Shown: in pieces, positions 29,406 through 40,279 of the stretch
Position numbering within the stretch: position 1 is the stretch's first letter
Layout: every line of letters begins with the position of its first letter
Origin: Thorsellia anophelis DSM 18579
GTDB taxonomy: Bacteria; Pseudomonadota; Gammaproteobacteria; Enterobacterales; Thorselliaceae
DNA length: 64,000 nucleotides
Direction of reading: 5' to 3'
NCBI RefSeq assembly: GCF_900111395.1
Contig: NZ_FOHV01000007.1
Location: 1 to 64,000 of the forward strand
Program-made: the position numbers and the translations under genes
Notes under the pieces: model-generated
The model's input: the letters and a program-made list of their open reading frames with translations, nothing else
What the model was told of the DNA's origin: nothing
Database searches by the model: none

Positions 29406-32042
29406 ATGAATGATATAGAAAATTTTTCTCAGCACACGCCAATGATGCAGCAATATTTAAAAATTAAAGCTGAACATCCAAATGAACTCCTCTTTTATCG
29501 AATGGGGGATTTTTATGAAATGTTTTTTGATGATGCGAAGCGGGGATCCCAACTGCTTGATCTCTCTTTAACAAAAAGAGGGGCAAGTAATGGTGAGCCA
29601 ATTCCTATGGCTGGCATTCCATATCATGCGGCAGATAATTACCTAGCCAAACTTGTTGCTTTAGGTGAATCGGTGGCGATTTGTGAACAAATTGGAGATC
29701 CTGCAACAAGTAAAGGACCAGTTGAGAGAAAAGTGACAAGAATAGTCACACCCGGCACCATCACTGATGAAGCTTTGCTAGTTGAAAGGCAAGATAATTT
29801 ATTGGTCGCGATATCTGTTGTAGAGAAGCATTTAGCTAAAGACCCTGCAGCATGTGAGTTTGGCGTAGCAAGTTTAGATGTGACTTCGGGGCGGTTTTTA
29901 GTGATTGAGCTTGTTGGGGTGGATGCACTTAGAGCTGAAATTCAGCGGACGTTACCAGCAGAGCTTTTGTATTCTGATAACATTAGTTTAGACGATATTG
30001 GTATCACGGTTAAAGCGCCTAGACGTAGACCAAACTGGGAATTTGAAGAGGTAACAGCAAGGCAGCAGCTTAATCAGCAATTTGGCACAAAAGATTTAGT
30101 AGGCTTTGGATTAGAAAACGCTAAAAATGCAATTTGTGCGGCAGGAGCATTACTGCAGTACGTTAAAGATACACAAAGAGCCTCCTTACCACATATTAAT
30201 AGTATTGTTCTACAAAGAACCGATGATGGAATTATTCTTGATGCCGCTACTCGCCGTAATCTTGAAATCACGGTGAATTTATCGGGCGGCACAGATAATA
30301 CATTGGCTAGTGTACTTGATAAATGCCAAACAGCGATGGGTAGTCGCATGCTAAAGCGCTGGTTACATGCACCAACACGTCAAAAAAGTGTGTTATTCGC
30401 TAGGCAAGATGCGATATCCGCTTTATTTGAGCATCATCAAGCCCTACAAGAACACCTTAGCAAAATAGGCGATTTGGAACGTATTTACGCCAGATTAGCC
30501 CTAAGAACGATAAGGCCAAGGGATTTAGTACGTATTAGAGAAGCGATAGGACTTTTTCCAGAGATTCAATCGATTTTAAAAATGACTGAACAACCTGGAT
30601 TATCTCGTTTTGATACTGCCTTAACAGGGTTTGAAGCAATAGAGCAATTATTAACAGAAGCTGTTGTCGACACCCCGCCTGTTTTAATTCGAGATGGCGG
30701 TGTTATCGCCAGTGGCTATCATGCAGAGCTAGATGAGTGGCGTGCTCTAGCTGATGGTGCGACTGATTATCTAGACAGGTTAGAGATTCGTGAACGTGAG
30801 TCTTTAGGACTTGATACGTTAAAAGTTGGCTATAATGCAGTGCATGGCTATTTTATTCAGGTGAGCCGCGGTCAAAGTGAAAGAGTACCAATTCATTACG
30901 TCAGAAGGCAAACACTTAAAAATGCTGAGCGTTATATTATACCTGAGCTTAAAGAATATGAAGATAAGGTGTTGACATCGAAAGGAAAGTCTTTAGCGTT
31001 AGAACGTCAGCTCTATGAAATGTTAATTGACACCTTACTTCCCCATTTAAATGAATTACAAGCCAGTGCAGAAGCGATTGCTGAGTTAGATGTGCTCACC
31101 AATCTTGCAGAGCGTGCACTCACGCTTAATTACGTCAAGCCTATTTTGCACGATCAAGAGGGAATAGAAATTGAAGCTGGTAGACATCCTGTAGTCGAAC
31201 ACGTTATTCAAACCCCTTTTATACCCAATTCATTACATTTAACTCAAACAAAGCGTATGTTGATGATAACGGGGCCTAACATGGGGGGGAAGAGTACTTA
31301 CATGCGTCAAGTTGCACTGATTGTATTATTAGCACATATTGGCAGTTTTGTTCCAGCAAACAGTGCAAAAATAGGGACTATTGATAGAATTTTTACTCGT
31401 GTCGGCGCCTCGGATGACTTAGCTTCAGGGCGTTCTACTTTTATGGTTGAAATGACGGAAACGGCTAATATACTGCATAATGCAACCGAAAAGAGCTTAG
31501 TTCTGATGGATGAAATCGGTAGAGGGACCTCGACTTATGATGGATTGTCATTAGCTTGGGCTTGTTCAGAGCAATTAGCATTGAAAATTCGCTCGATGAC
31601 ACTGTTTGCCACACATTATTTTGAATTAACCGAGTTGCCTTATCATATACAAACCGTTGCAAACTATCATTTATCAGCGAGAGAGCATAATGATACGATT
31701 GTATTTATGCATCAAGTTGAACCAGGGGCCGCGAATAAAAGTTATGGTCTAGCGGTTGCCTCCCTTGCTGGCGTACCTAAAGAAGTTGTGACGCGTGCCC
31801 GTAAGAAGCTTAAAGAGCTTGAGAAATTATCAAAGCAAACTCAAACTAGTCAAGTTGAAGGCTCTCAAATGACCTTGATTGAGTTAGATCCGTCTGTAGA
31901 TGAAGAGGCAAAAGAGAGTGGCGAAATCAGCGAACAAGCGATAGCCGTATTAGAACGTTTAGAACAATTAGATGTGGATGAGTTGACACCAAAAATGGCT
32001 TTAGAAACACTTTATCAATTAAAGCAAGCTATTAAATCTTAA
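29406..32042 (+). CDS. mutS: DNA mismatch repair protein MutS
   Basis: MutS recognises mispaired bases and starts methyl-directed repair with MutL and MutH. The protein has 878 residues (E. coli 853). The mismatch-contact motif is FYEMF with Phe36 and Glu38. The ATPase domain has the Walker [15 protein letters not shown], the signature [20 protein letters not shown], Walker [18 protein letters not shown] and the His switch [10 protein letters not shown]. The C-terminal tetramerisation tail is present. ATG 29406 gives [18 protein letters not shown]. It stands alone with a hairpin terminator just after the stop. Confidence 0.97.
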   Translation: MNDIENFSQHTPMMQQYLKIKAEHPNELLFYRMGDFYEMFFDDAKRGSQLLDLSLTKRGASNGEPIPMAGIPYHAADNYLAKLVALGESVAICEQIGDPATSKGPVERKVTRIVTPGTITDEALLVERQDNLLVAISVVEKHLAKDPAACEFGVASLDVTSGRFLVIELVGVDALRAEIQRTLPAELLYSDNISLDDIGITVKAPRRRPNWEFEEVTARQQLNQQFGTKDLVGFGLENAKNAICAAGALLQYVKDTQRASLPHINSIVLQRTDDGIILDAATRRNLEITVNLSGGTDNTLASVLDKCQTAMGSRMLKRWLHAPTRQKSVLFARQDAISALFEHHQALQEHLSKIGDLERIYARLALRTIRPRDLVRIREAIGLFPEIQSILKMTEQPGLSRFDTALTGFEAIEQLLTEAVVDTPPVLIRDGGVIASGYHAELDEWRALADGATDYLDRLEIRERESLGLDTLKVGYNAVHGYFIQVSRGQSERVPIHYVRRQTLKNAERYIIPELKEYEDKVLTSKGKSLALERQLYEMLIDTLLPHLNELQASAEAIAELDVLTNLAERALTLNYVKPILHDQEGIEIEAGRHPVVEHVIQTPFIPNSLHLTQTKRMLMITGPNMGGKSTYMRQVALIVLLAHIGSFVPANSAKIGTIDRIFTRVGASDDLASGRSTFMVEMTETANILHNATEKSLVLMDEIGRGTSTYDGLSLAWACSEQLALKIRSMTLFATHYFELTELPYHIQTVANYHLSAREHNDTIVFMHQVEPGAANKSYGLAVASLAGVPKEVVTRARKKLKELEKLSKQTQTSQVEGSQMTLIELDPSVDEEAKESGEISEQAIAVLERLEQLDVDELTPKMALETLYQLKQAIKS

Positions 32043-32053
32043 CTCATCAACAT

Positions 32054-32079
32054 TGATCTCGAAATAAGATCAGATTTTT
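32054..32079 (+). terminator. Probable terminator of mutS
   Basis: TGATCT (32054-32059) and AGATCA (32067-32072) pair around CGAAATA and are followed by GATTTTTA. The stem is short, so strength is moderate. It lies 12 bases after the mutS stop. Confidence 0.6.
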
Positions 32080-32444
32080 AGGGCGTAGCTGAATATATAG
32101 TTCATATCAGCTATGCCTCTTCCCCTCGCATATAGCCATTTATCAGGTGATTAAAAATATATCTTGGCTAAATCCCTTACTCGATTTTCATGAGTCATGA
32201 GTTGATTTGTATTTGTTTTGATTAAAGTTAATTAATTGACGGATTTTTGATAATAGGTTACGTTATCAGAAGACAGAATAATTTATTATCTATACAATTA
32301 TTATTACTCAATCGTATTGTTTAACGAGTATTAGGAGCTATCTGTTTTTGAACTGATAGTATTGCTATCTAACTTAGAAATAACTTTGTTTGGCGTAAAT
32401 AAAACAAGGCTGTTTTAATTAATTACGATTCACTAAGTCAAATT
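32080..32444. other. Intergenic region between mutS and the AEC permease gene
   Basis: About 365 AT-rich bases. No ORF, RNA gene or convincing regulatory motif is seen. It should carry the promoter for the permease gene. Confidence 0.4.
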
Positions 32445-33326
32445 ATGTCTATTACGCTCTTATTGCCTTTTTTATATCTATTTTCAGGGATGCTTTTATC
32501 CCGTATAAGATTTGATTTTAAACGACCAGCCTCGACGTTGCTGACTCGCTTTGTGATTCCGATTGTGATTATTTATAATATATCAGCAAGTGATCCTGAT
32601 TTTTTCTTAATCATCATTGCAAGTTTTGTCATTATGGCATTAATGCTTCAGTTAGCAAAACGACTTTCAAGTGATCCAGTTGAAGAGCTTTGTTTTTGTT
32701 ATCTTAACATAGGCTGGTTAGCATTACCGTTATCGAGTGCTATTTTTGGCAATGAAGCTGCTTCTGTTATGCTCGCATTTTATGTAGGGAGTTCATTGCA
32801 AGCTAATCTTGCAAGTATAAATTTATTTAGCCCTAAAACTCAGCTCAAGACGCGGTTAATTCGTTTATTAAAAGCGCCTCATATCTGGGCACTTTTAATT
32901 GGAGTTGTGCTCATTCCTTTTAAGGGCTCTTTTTTAGAGTTAGTCACACCAATCTATATTATGATGAAATTCCTAATGAGCGCAATTGGAATGATGATTT
33001 TAGGTGCATGGTTGATTAAAACGCGTTTATCTATCAATGACTTTAAGCGGTCTGCTTATTTTATGTTAATTCGTATGGGTGTTTTAGCTGTTTTAATTAC
33101 CTTTTTTGTGATGTTAGCCAATTATTTTTCGCTTACTTTGGTAACCAATAATTTGCCAGTGCTTTATTTATTATGTTTCTTACCACCAGCAGCTTACGTC
33201 GTTGTATTGGAAACTCAATTTTTGAAAACAGGTAAGAGTGCTAAAATTATCGCAAGCAGTACATTGTTGAGTTTTATTTTTATTATTGGTTATATCTTGA
33301 TTTTAATTTCATGTGGCTGGTTATGA
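32445..33326 (+). CDS. AEC-family permease (auxin efflux carrier superfamily)
   Basis: A polytopic inner-membrane protein of 293 residues with about ten membrane segments in two halves, as usual for the AEC/BART superfamily. Typical pieces are the half-repeat starts FLYLFSGMLLSRI and TRFVIPIVIIYNISAS, and the family stretch NIGWLALPLSSAIFGNEAAS with the conserved NxGxxxLP pattern, followed by SAIGMMILGAWL in the second half. Members transport carboxylates such as malate or malonate, but the substrate cannot be read from sequence. The gene stands alone and converges on dinG. Confidence 0.85.
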   Translation: MSITLLLPFLYLFSGMLLSRIRFDFKRPASTLLTRFVIPIVIIYNISASDPDFFLIIIASFVIMALMLQLAKRLSSDPVEELCFCYLNIGWLALPLSSAIFGNEAASVMLAFYVGSSLQANLASINLFSPKTQLKTRLIRLLKAPHIWALLIGVVLIPFKGSFLELVTPIYIMMKFLMSAIGMMILGAWLIKTRLSINDFKRSAYFMLIRMGVLAVLITFFVMLANYFSLTLVTNNLPVLYLLCFLPPAAYVVVLETQFLKTGKSAKIIASSTLLSFIFIIGYILILISCGWL

Positions 33327-33468
33327 TAGAGTTGAAACGCTATGAAAAAGAATAAGTACGCTTCGGTGTTAACGGCTTCGATAAATTCATTTTCTTAAAA
33401 CAGCTTAAAAAGCCAAAATACTACGCTTTTAGACAACCATCTATAACAACCACCAACACACCCTATAA

Positions 33469-33501
33469 AATGCACACGATTGGGTTACAAAAGTGTGCAT
33501 T
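33469..33501. other. Hairpin between convergent permease gene and dinG
   Basis: AATGCACAC (33469-33477) and GTGTGCATT (33493-33501) are perfect 9-base arms around a 15-base loop. It may act as a terminator for either gene, but there is no strong T run on either side. Confidence 0.45.
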
Positions 33502-33567
33502 GTGAGCGCCATAACAGAGCGTTGTTAATATTATTTGCAAAAAATCACTCGGCCCTTAATCTACATA

Positions 33568-35706
33568 TTACTTAGGTATCTCTGGTTGTATTAATGGAAA
33601 TGCAGGTAATGCTGCTAATAAACGCTTACCATAACCTTTTGTCAGCAGCCTATTATCATAGATGATGATTTCACCACGACAATCATGACTTCTGATAAGT
33701 CTACCAACTTGCTGGATTAAACTAAAAGAAGCTTGAGGGAGACTCAATAGGTCAAATGGTGAGCGGTTTTTACTGCGAAGCCATGCGTCTTCTGTTTTAA
33801 CCACGGGATTTGTGATAGGTGGAAAACCAATTTTATGAATATGGACTTGAGTTAAATATTGCTCTCGTAAGTCAAGGCCTTCTGAGAATGAGTTTAGTCC
33901 AACTAGCACACTTTTTTCCCCGTCATCAATACGAGATTTATGTAGCTCAATCAATCTAGAGCGTGGTTTATCCCCTTGAACGAGTAAACTGAGCCGTAAT
34001 GCTTGAGTGAGTTCAATGAATTTTGACATAGCACGATTACTATTAAATAAAACTAAAAATGCTTGGTGATCTGTCTGCTCAAATTGGTGGATAAAAAATC
34101 TTGCCATCTCATTTAAATGCGCTTCTTCATTTTCCATAGCTGGGCTATTTTTCATTTTAGGGATCAGAATTCTACCCTGCTCATGGTGAGTAAATGGGGA
34201 CGCTAAAGCGATAAAGTTATCGTTTAAATCTGGTCTCAATCCAGTTAATTCTTCAAGGCGACTAAAGCTATTTAGCGATCTTAATGTTGCTGAGGTGATA
34301 ACAACATGTGGCACTTGATTCCAAATAATACGAGTCAGCGCATCACTGACCCTTAGGGCTGCACAATGAAAATACGTATACATGACTGAGCCATTAAAGG
34401 ATCTTGACAGCCATTTACTAATAGGAGCCTGTGAGGAGGCTTCTTTGCAGGCTAATTGCCATAATTTATTTAAGTTATCAAAATAACCAAAATACCGGCT
34501 GAACTGTAATTGAAATTTTTGTATTTTGCTAATGTCATGTTTTGCTGTTTGGTCATTAAAATATTCAAGAAAAAAATCAGCAATACCGGCGAACTTGCTG
34601 CATGATTGTTGTAGTGCATCACACAACAATGTAAATTCTTCTGTCAATTTGCCTAGCTCAAAAATGTGCGTCACTTCATTTCTATCTGAGTATCTATCTT
34701 GTCCTTTTGATTCATTTTCCGCTGGTAAAAATGAATCGGCTATGATGGTTAAGTGATCGCATAACTCCTTTGCGAGTTCAATTTGACTATCAAATTGCTC
34801 TAGATTTTTTAGTAAAGCAGGCTTATCAGGTGGATCAAAAAGAGCAGTTGCTTGTTTGATAAGTTTACTAAACCCATCAAATTGATTAAGCATTTGAAAA
34901 AGAGAGATTTCTGCATGAACTTCTTGTGAATCACGTGCAACATCAGGGATATGGTGACCTTCATCAAGCACTAAAAGCATTTTATCAGGAGCAGGTAAAA
35001 GCGATTCACTTTCTAGCGCCGCTAATACTAATGCATGATTGGTAACTATTACATCAGCGCTTTCAATGTCTCTTCTTGCCAGAAAAAAAGGGCACTCACG
35101 ATAGTGAAAGCAATTTCTACCTAGGCAATTTTGCTTATCGGTACTCATTTTTTGCCATAAAGAATCACTTATAGTTTCACTATGATGATCTCTTACACCA
35201 TCCCATTGATTTTTTGCAAGGTTATCATAAAGCTTAAAGCATTGTTCTGATTCAGTTTGATTGACACTAAATTCGTCATCATCATATAGGTCTAAAAAGC
35301 CAGTTTGAGAGTCATTTTTACTGGCCAGGTAAGATAAATTACGAGGACAGACATACCTTGCACGACCAAAGGCGATGACATATTTTAGTTCAGGTACGAT
35401 TTTATGGATTAAAGGTAAATCTTTATTAAAAATTTGGTCTTGTAATGCAATGTTAGCAGTGCTAATGACAAGCACCTTTTGTTCATGCTGGCATACTGCG
35501 ATACCAGGTAGAAGATATGACAAGGTTTTACCAACTCCCGTAGGCGCTTCTATGACAAGATGTCTACCATCTTTACCATAAAGGCATTTAGCGACTTGAG
35601 CTATCATTTCACGTTGAGGAGCCCTTGAAATAAAGTTAGGGATCAACTGTTGTAGTGATTTATACCAATCTGTAATCTTAGTGCGTACTTCATTCGGTAA
35701 AGACAT
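33568..35706 (-). CDS. dinG: ATP-dependent DNA helicase DinG
   Basis: DinG is a 5'-3' superfamily 2 helicase with an Fe-S cluster that unwinds D-loops, R-loops and forks and is DNA-damage induced in E. coli. The 712 residues include Walker A EAPTGVGKT (53-61), four cluster cysteines Cys120, Cys194, Cys199 and Cys205 (identical positions to E. coli), the DEGHH box at 248-252, and the C-terminal helicase motifs LASPFTHHEQGRIL and QQVGRLIRSHDCRG. I see no LexA box in the short upstream region that I can call with confidence. It is divergent from the DUF1439 gene. Confidence 0.96.
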   Translation of the reverse strand: MSLPNEVRTKITDWYKSLQQLIPNFISRAPQREMIAQVAKCLYGKDGRHLVIEAPTGVGKTLSYLLPGIAVCQHEQKVLVISTANIALQDQIFNKDLPLIHKIVPELKYVIAFGRARYVCPRNLSYLASKNDSQTGFLDLYDDDEFSVNQTESEQCFKLYDNLAKNQWDGVRDHHSETISDSLWQKMSTDKQNCLGRNCFHYRECPFFLARRDIESADVIVTNHALVLAALESESLLPAPDKMLLVLDEGHHIPDVARDSQEVHAEISLFQMLNQFDGFSKLIKQATALFDPPDKPALLKNLEQFDSQIELAKELCDHLTIIADSFLPAENESKGQDRYSDRNEVTHIFELGKLTEEFTLLCDALQQSCSKFAGIADFFLEYFNDQTAKHDISKIQKFQLQFSRYFGYFDNLNKLWQLACKEASSQAPISKWLSRSFNGSVMYTYFHCAALRVSDALTRIIWNQVPHVVITSATLRSLNSFSRLEELTGLRPDLNDNFIALASPFTHHEQGRILIPKMKNSPAMENEEAHLNEMARFFIHQFEQTDHQAFLVLFNSNRAMSKFIELTQALRLSLLVQGDKPRSRLIELHKSRIDDGEKSVLVGLNSFSEGLDLREQYLTQVHIHKIGFPPITNPVVKTEDAWLRSKNRSPFDLLSLPQASFSLIQQVGRLIRSHDCRGEIIIYDNRLLTKGYGKRLLAALPAFPLIQPEIPK

Positions 35707-35831
35707 TGATCATTCCAGTTAAGTGTTGCTGTATATATTTGTATGGTTTTTCAATCACTGAGCAATTTGAGGATTAATTTGCTAAAATAATCGAACAATT
35801 CTGTCTACTTTAACAAATTTAAGGTTCAAAT

Positions 35832-36401
35832 ATGAAAAAATTATTATTAATTATCATTTCAGTGGTTGCGATTGCACTTTTTTTCTTTATAAAGCCATTT
35901 AGCTATAGCTTGACGGAAGAGAGAGTTAATCGCTATTTTATCGAAAGAGCAGATAGCGAAAAATTTAACAAACAAATCGCCATTTCTGATCTCGCTGAAG
36001 CGTCCATCAAATTATCGGATATGACGGCTCAAATAGGCAGGCGTGAACCCAATAAAATTCAATTTGATGCCAAAGCCTCGATTGATGTTAAATCTTTATT
36101 AGGAAACCGTGATACCACTTTAACCTTTAGTCTCTCTGCAGCGCCGTATTATAACGCAGATGAGAGGGCAATATATGTGAAAGATGTCGAAATACTCAAC
36201 GCGACGACTGAATCTTCTAGTGTAAACGCAATGATGCCTGTTATGAAACCAATTTTAGAAGATGCACTTTCTTCTTATTTCGAGACAAAACCTGTGTACC
36301 AGCTTAATCCCGAAAAAAGATGGAAAGAAAAATTAGCCTATCGTTTTGGTAAAGGGATTGAAGTGGTACCAGGCAATATCATTATCACCTTTAGAGACTA
36401 G
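35832..36401 (+). CDS. yceB: DUF1439 protein, YceB-like, without lipobox
   Basis: The 189 residues follow E. coli YceB across the DUF1439 domain: YSLTEERVNRYFIERA, LSDMTAQIGRREPNKIQFD, the ALPVF-like stretch APYYNADERAIYVKDVEI, and GIEVVPGNIIITFRD at the end. E. coli YceB is a lipoprotein; here the N-terminus MKKLLLIIISVVAIALFFFI lacks any Cys, so it would be an inner-membrane-anchored or cleaved periplasmic protein instead. The fold is thought to bind lipid-like ligands. It is followed within ten bases by elyC, so the two envelope genes form an operon. Confidence 0.88.
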   Translation: MKKLLLIIISVVAIALFFFIKPFSYSLTEERVNRYFIERADSEKFNKQIAISDLAEASIKLSDMTAQIGRREPNKIQFDAKASIDVKSLLGNRDTTLTFSLSAAPYYNADERAIYVKDVEILNATTESSSVNAMMPVMKPILEDALSSYFETKPVYQLNPEKRWKEKLAYRFGKGIEVVPGNIIITFRD

Positions 36402-36409
36402 GAGTGGTC

Positions 36410-37216
36410 GTGGACTATTCATTTGGTTTTATCGCTAAAAAATTGATTAGTGGAATGCTTCAACCGTTACCACTTCTATTATTGTTCATGGCAATTGGTT
36501 TATTGTTAGTTTGGCTAACTCGATTTCAAAAAACAGGAAAAAGCCTTTTAACATTTTCCTGGATAAGTCTATTCTTGATTAGTTTGCAACCAGTCGCAGA
36601 TTCATTGCTTTTACCGATTGAAACTCAATATACAACCTTTGATGCTAATACGATTAAACTTAAGCATCCAGAGATAAAATATATTGTGGTATTGGGAGGA
36701 GGGCACGCGTATCACCCTAACTGGGCACCTAGTTCTAATATTCTCAATAACAGTTTACCGAGAATAATAGAGGGTATTCGGATTCATAAAGAAATCCCAG
36801 GGAGTAAATTAATTTTCACTGGTGGGCCTGCTTTAAATTCAAGAACAGCAGCACAAAGCGCAGAAGCTGTCGCACTATCCATAGGGGTTCAACCAGAGGA
36901 AATTATACGTAGTGATACGCCAAAAGATACAGCTCAAGAGGCAAGGGCAGTAAAAGATATAGTGGGTAAAGATTCTTTTATTTTAGTGACTTCTGCAAAC
37001 CATTTACCAAGAGCAGTTAAAGCATTTGAACTAGAAGGATTATCACCTATTCCAGCACCAGCAAACCAATTAGCGATGACCAATAACATGCCATTTTGGG
37101 AAAAATGGTTCCCATCAGCGCTTTATTTATCTCATTTTGAGCGAGTTTGGAGCGAACTTATGGGGCAAGGTTGGCAAGCGCTCATGCATCAGAAAAATAT
37201 TGAGCAATCACCCTAA
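36410..37216 (+). CDS. elyC: Envelope biogenesis factor ElyC (DUF218)
   Basis: ElyC is an inner-membrane protein needed for peptidoglycan and envelope integrity at low temperature in E. coli. The 268 residues align over full length: two N-terminal membrane helices (MLQPLPLLLLFMAIGLLLVW and LLTFSWISLFLISLQ), then the periplasmic DUF218 domain with YIVVLGGGHAYHPNWAPSSN, NNSLPRIIEGIRIH, KLIFTGGPA and LVTSANHLPRAVKAFE. The start is taken as GTG 36410 because AGGAG is six bases upstream; an in-frame GTG at 36404 overlaps that site. It is cotranscribed with the DUF1439 gene and converges on fdx. Confidence 0.94.
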   Translation: MDYSFGFIAKKLISGMLQPLPLLLLFMAIGLLLVWLTRFQKTGKSLLTFSWISLFLISLQPVADSLLLPIETQYTTFDANTIKLKHPEIKYIVVLGGGHAYHPNWAPSSNILNNSLPRIIEGIRIHKEIPGSKLIFTGGPALNSRTAAQSAEAVALSIGVQPEEIIRSDTPKDTAQEARAVKDIVGKDSFILVTSANHLPRAVKAFELEGLSPIPAPANQLAMTNNMPFWEKWFPSALYLSHFERVWSELMGQGWQALMHQKNIEQSP

Positions 37217-37294
37217 CAAATATACAAAGATTCCGCAGTCTAGCCACAATATCATGGATAATTAGTGCTTAGATGCGGAATAATAGTAACTAAA

Positions 37295-37627
37295 TCATTC
37301 TCTTGCGTGATTAATGCTGTAGCGAGGGATTTCAACAACTAAATCTTCTTCACCAACAATAGCTTGGCAACTTAATCGACTTTCAGGTTCTAGTCCCCAA
37401 GCTTTATCAAGCATATCCTCTTCAGCATCACTTGCTTCATTTAATGTTTCATAACCTTCTCTGACAATGCAGTGGCATGTTGTACACGCACATACTTTTT
37501 CACACGCATGCTCCATATCCATACCATTTTTAAGTGCAACATCTAAAATAGACTCTCCTGGTAATGCTTCTACAACTGCACCTTCAGGGCAGTACTCTGC
37601 ATGAGGTAAAAATATAATCTTTGGCAT
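37295..37627 (-). CDS. fdx: ISC-type 2Fe-2S ferredoxin
   Basis: Fdx donates electrons during Fe-S cluster assembly on IscU. The 110-residue adrenodoxin-type protein has the cluster motif HACEKVCACTTCHC (Cys42, Cys48, Cys51) and a fourth Cys in SRLSCQAIV near 87, with the conserved C-terminal EIPRYSINHARE. It is the last gene of iscR-S-U-A-hscB-hscA-fdx and begins about 40 bases after hscA. iscX, which follows fdx in E. coli, is absent here. Confidence 0.97.
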   Translation of the reverse strand: MPKIIFLPHAEYCPEGAVVEALPGESILDVALKNGMDMEHACEKVCACTTCHCIVREGYETLNEASDAEEDMLDKAWGLEPESRLSCQAIVGEEDLVVEIPRYSINHARE

Positions 37628-37669
37628 TGTTATTCTCTCTTTTAAGTCAGTTTGCTATGTCTATTTAAA

Positions 37670-39535
37670 TTACAATTTATCGATTGATTGGCCTTTTAGT
37701 GCATTTTGGATGGAATGGTTCATGCGTAAGGCAGCAAATTCCTCAGTAGCATGACTCAAAACTTCAATTGCATTATCAAGGGTTTTAATATCCGATTGAG
37801 ATTTATCCTCAATGAGTGTTTTTAGACTATTCATAGCTGATAATATGGTGTCTAATGAAGTTTTCTCTAACAAAGATTGATCAACTAATAAAGCAGCTTC
37901 AACACTTTCGATTAAGCGAGCGGCATCCACTCTTTTTTCAATGATAAATCTATTTTGAACATCTTCTTTAGCATGTTCGATTGACGCTTTAAGCATATCT
38001 GCAATTTCAGAGTCAGATAAACCATAAGACGGTTTAATAGTAATATTGGCTTGAACGCCTGTTGATTTTTCCATTGCACTTACACTCAGAAGTCCATCTG
38101 CATCTACTTGAAATGTAACCCTAATATGTGCGGCGCCTGCGGCCATCGGCGGTAAGCCTTTTAATGAAAATTTTGCAAGTGAACGACAATCTTTTACAAG
38201 CTCTCTTTCTCCTTGTAAAACATGAATAAGCATACCTGTTTGCCCATCTTTATAGGTCGTAAATTCTTGAGCTCTTGCTATTGGAATGGTTGTATTTCTT
38301 GGTATAATTTTTTCAACTAACCCACCCATCGTCTCAATTCCAAGGGAGAGCGGAATCACGTCTAATAAAAGCATTTCGCTATCAGGCTTATTCCCTACTA
38401 GTATATCCGCTTGGATTGCAGCGCCAATCGCCACAACTTGGTCTGGATCGATTGAAGTTAAGGGTGCTTTACCAAAGAAATCGCCTACTTGTTCTCGAAT
38501 AAATGGAATGCGAGTTGAACCTCCAACCATCACAATATTATCAACTTCATCAATGGTAATACCCGCATCTTTCAGATTGCGTTTACATACAATCAGTGTC
38601 TTATGGACAAGTGGGCTAATCAAACGCTCAAATTTATCTCGCGTAATAAGATAGTTTTGTTGATTAATATTTAAGTTAAACTCGGTCAACTCACTTAAGG
38701 CTTTTTTAGCAATGATAGCTTGTTCAAGTAATTGTCTGTGTAACGTAGGGTCTTTTTCAATTGCGCTTTGAAGATTGAGCTCTTCAGATATGGCCTGGAC
38801 AAGTAGCATATCAAAATCATCACCACCTAATGCAGCGTCACCACCTGTCGATAATACTTCAAATACGCCTCTACTCAGTTTAAGTAAGGATACATCGAAG
38901 GTGCCGCCTCCTAAATCATAAATTGCAATGATACCTTCTTCTGCGCTATCAAGCCCATATGCTACAGCTGCCGCAGTCGGTTCATTAAGAAGGCGAAGTA
39001 CATTAAGGCCTGCGAGTTTAGCTGCATCCTTTGTTGCTTGCCTTTGTGCATCATCAAAATAGGCCGGTACAGTAATGACCACACCCTCTAATTTATCACC
39101 TAATGAAAGTTCAGCACGTGTGGCTAAGGCTTTTAATATATCAGCTGATACTTCAATTGCGTGTTTTTGCCCATGATCAGTGATAAATAAGGGCATGCCG
39201 TGTTCAGTTTCAGTTAATTCATAAGGTAGGTGTGGATATCGAGTATTGATATCATTTAGGTTTTTTCCTATTAATCGTTTAACTGAAATAATTGTATTTT
39301 TAGGATCGATGCTAGCATCTTTCAATGCATCATAACCAACTGTGATGGTGTCTTTAGTGTATTGAACGACTGATGGTAGCAGAATTCTATTTTCTTCATC
39401 TGCTAAGGGTTGGGCAAGCCCGCTTCTAACTGTTGCTACTAATGAATGGGTGGTGCCTAAATCTATGCCAACCGCTAGTTTGCGTTGATGAGGGGCGGGC
39501 ATCATACCCGGTTCACTAATTTGTAGCAGAGCCAT
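37670..39535 (-). CDS. hscA: Fe-S protein assembly chaperone HscA
   Basis: HscA is a specialised Hsp70 that with HscB releases clusters from IscU. The 621 residues (E. coli 616) show [77 protein letters not shown] and [16 protein letters not shown], then the substrate domain with [19 protein letters not shown] precedes the start. A 150-base gap with a terminator-like hairpin separates it from hscB, whereas the two genes are nearly contiguous in E. coli, so hscA may have its own promoter. Confidence 0.97.
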   Translation of the reverse strand: MALLQISEPGMMPAPHQRKLAVGIDLGTTHSLVATVRSGLAQPLADEENRILLPSVVQYTKDTITVGYDALKDASIDPKNTIISVKRLIGKNLNDINTRYPHLPYELTETEHGMPLFITDHGQKHAIEVSADILKALATRAELSLGDKLEGVVITVPAYFDDAQRQATKDAAKLAGLNVLRLLNEPTAAAVAYGLDSAEEGIIAIYDLGGGTFDVSLLKLSRGVFEVLSTGGDAALGGDDFDMLLVQAISEELNLQSAIEKDPTLHRQLLEQAIIAKKALSELTEFNLNINQQNYLITRDKFERLISPLVHKTLIVCKRNLKDAGITIDEVDNIVMVGGSTRIPFIREQVGDFFGKAPLTSIDPDQVVAIGAAIQADILVGNKPDSEMLLLDVIPLSLGIETMGGLVEKIIPRNTTIPIARAQEFTTYKDGQTGMLIHVLQGERELVKDCRSLAKFSLKGLPPMAAGAAHIRVTFQVDADGLLSVSAMEKSTGVQANITIKPSYGLSDSEIADMLKASIEHAKEDVQNRFIIEKRVDAARLIESVEAALLVDQSLLEKTSLDTILSAMNSLKTLIEDKSQSDIKTLDNAIEVLSHATEEFAALRMNHSIQNALKGQSIDKL

Positions 39536-39601
39536 GTGAGTTCCTAATGCTAAATGTTTATGAATGATTAAGGTGTCTAGAAATTGAGTTATTATACCAC
39601 T

Positions 39602-39629
39602 AAAAAAAATAAGCGGAGCATAGCTCCGC
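39602..39629 (-). terminator. Terminator or attenuator between hscB and hscA
   Basis: GCGGAGC (39613-39619) and GCTCCGC (39623-39629) form a strong stem with loop ATA; on the minus strand it is followed by TTATTTTTTTA. This is a textbook rho-independent terminator in the direction of the isc operon. A second inverted pair AGTATCT (39635-39641) and AGATACT (39648-39654) lies directly before it. Together they could let only part of the transcripts continue into hscA-fdx. Confidence 0.8.
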
Positions 39630-39685
39630 GACCTAGTATCTTTTTTTAGATACTGTTTTAAGCGTATTACTCTAAGTTTTGTTGA

Positions 39686-40216
39686 TTAATGGACACTATC
39701 CTCTTCTAATTCATCAACTTGAGTTAAAAGACGCTCGTAGTATTTAAGTTTTCTCAAACAAGTGGCCGCTTCATCCCATGTATCATTTTCAATTGCAATG
39801 AACAGATCATTTTTCAATACGCGTTCTTCCATATTGATTTCTTGGATCAAGATAGCTAGATTAATTAATAACTCTTCAGAATTACCTTTGGTATTCGCTT
39901 TTAGAGCATCAATGCGCTCTCTTAATTCAAATTGATGTTGTAAAAATGCATTGTCATTTAATGTGACCATTTCATTTTGAATATCAATCCCTTGTAAAAG
40001 CAATAAGTAGCCAGCACGTTTTATTGGATCTTTCAATGTTTGATAGGCTGAGTTTATCTCAGTTGCCATCTGCAAAGCTTTCAGTTTTTCAGCATCACTT
40101 GCCGAAGCAAAACGATCTGGATGAAACTGACGTTGTTTGGTTTGGTAAACATCACTTAAATCGGTTACATCAATAAAATAATCTTCAGAAAGATTAAATA
40201 GTTTAAAATAGTTCAT
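39686..40216 (-). CDS. hscB: Fe-S assembly co-chaperone HscB
   Basis: HscB is a J-domain protein that brings IscU to HscA and stimulates its ATPase. The 176 residues begin MNYFKLFNLSEDYFIDVTDL, carry the HPD tripeptide in RQFHPDRFAS, and have the C-terminal three-helix domain with DNAFLQHQFELRERIDAL that binds IscU. ATG 40216 fits the family start (E. coli MDYFTLFGL); an ATG three codons upstream is possible. It lies between iscA and hscA. Confidence 0.96.
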   Translation of the reverse strand: MNYFKLFNLSEDYFIDVTDLSDVYQTKQRQFHPDRFASASDAEKLKALQMATEINSAYQTLKDPIKRAGYLLLLQGIDIQNEMVTLNDNAFLQHQFELRERIDALKANTKGNSEELLINLAILIQEINMEERVLKNDLFIAIENDTWDEAATCLRKLKYYERLLTQVDELEEDSVH

Positions 40217-40279
40217 GGATATCATCTAATAAAACAAAACTTACAAGTTTTTAATATAACAACAGAGCAAAATTGACAC

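Noticed and set aside
38286-38654. Plus-strand ORF of 122 codons
   Set aside because: Antisense to hscA, which is continuous and conserved across this interval.
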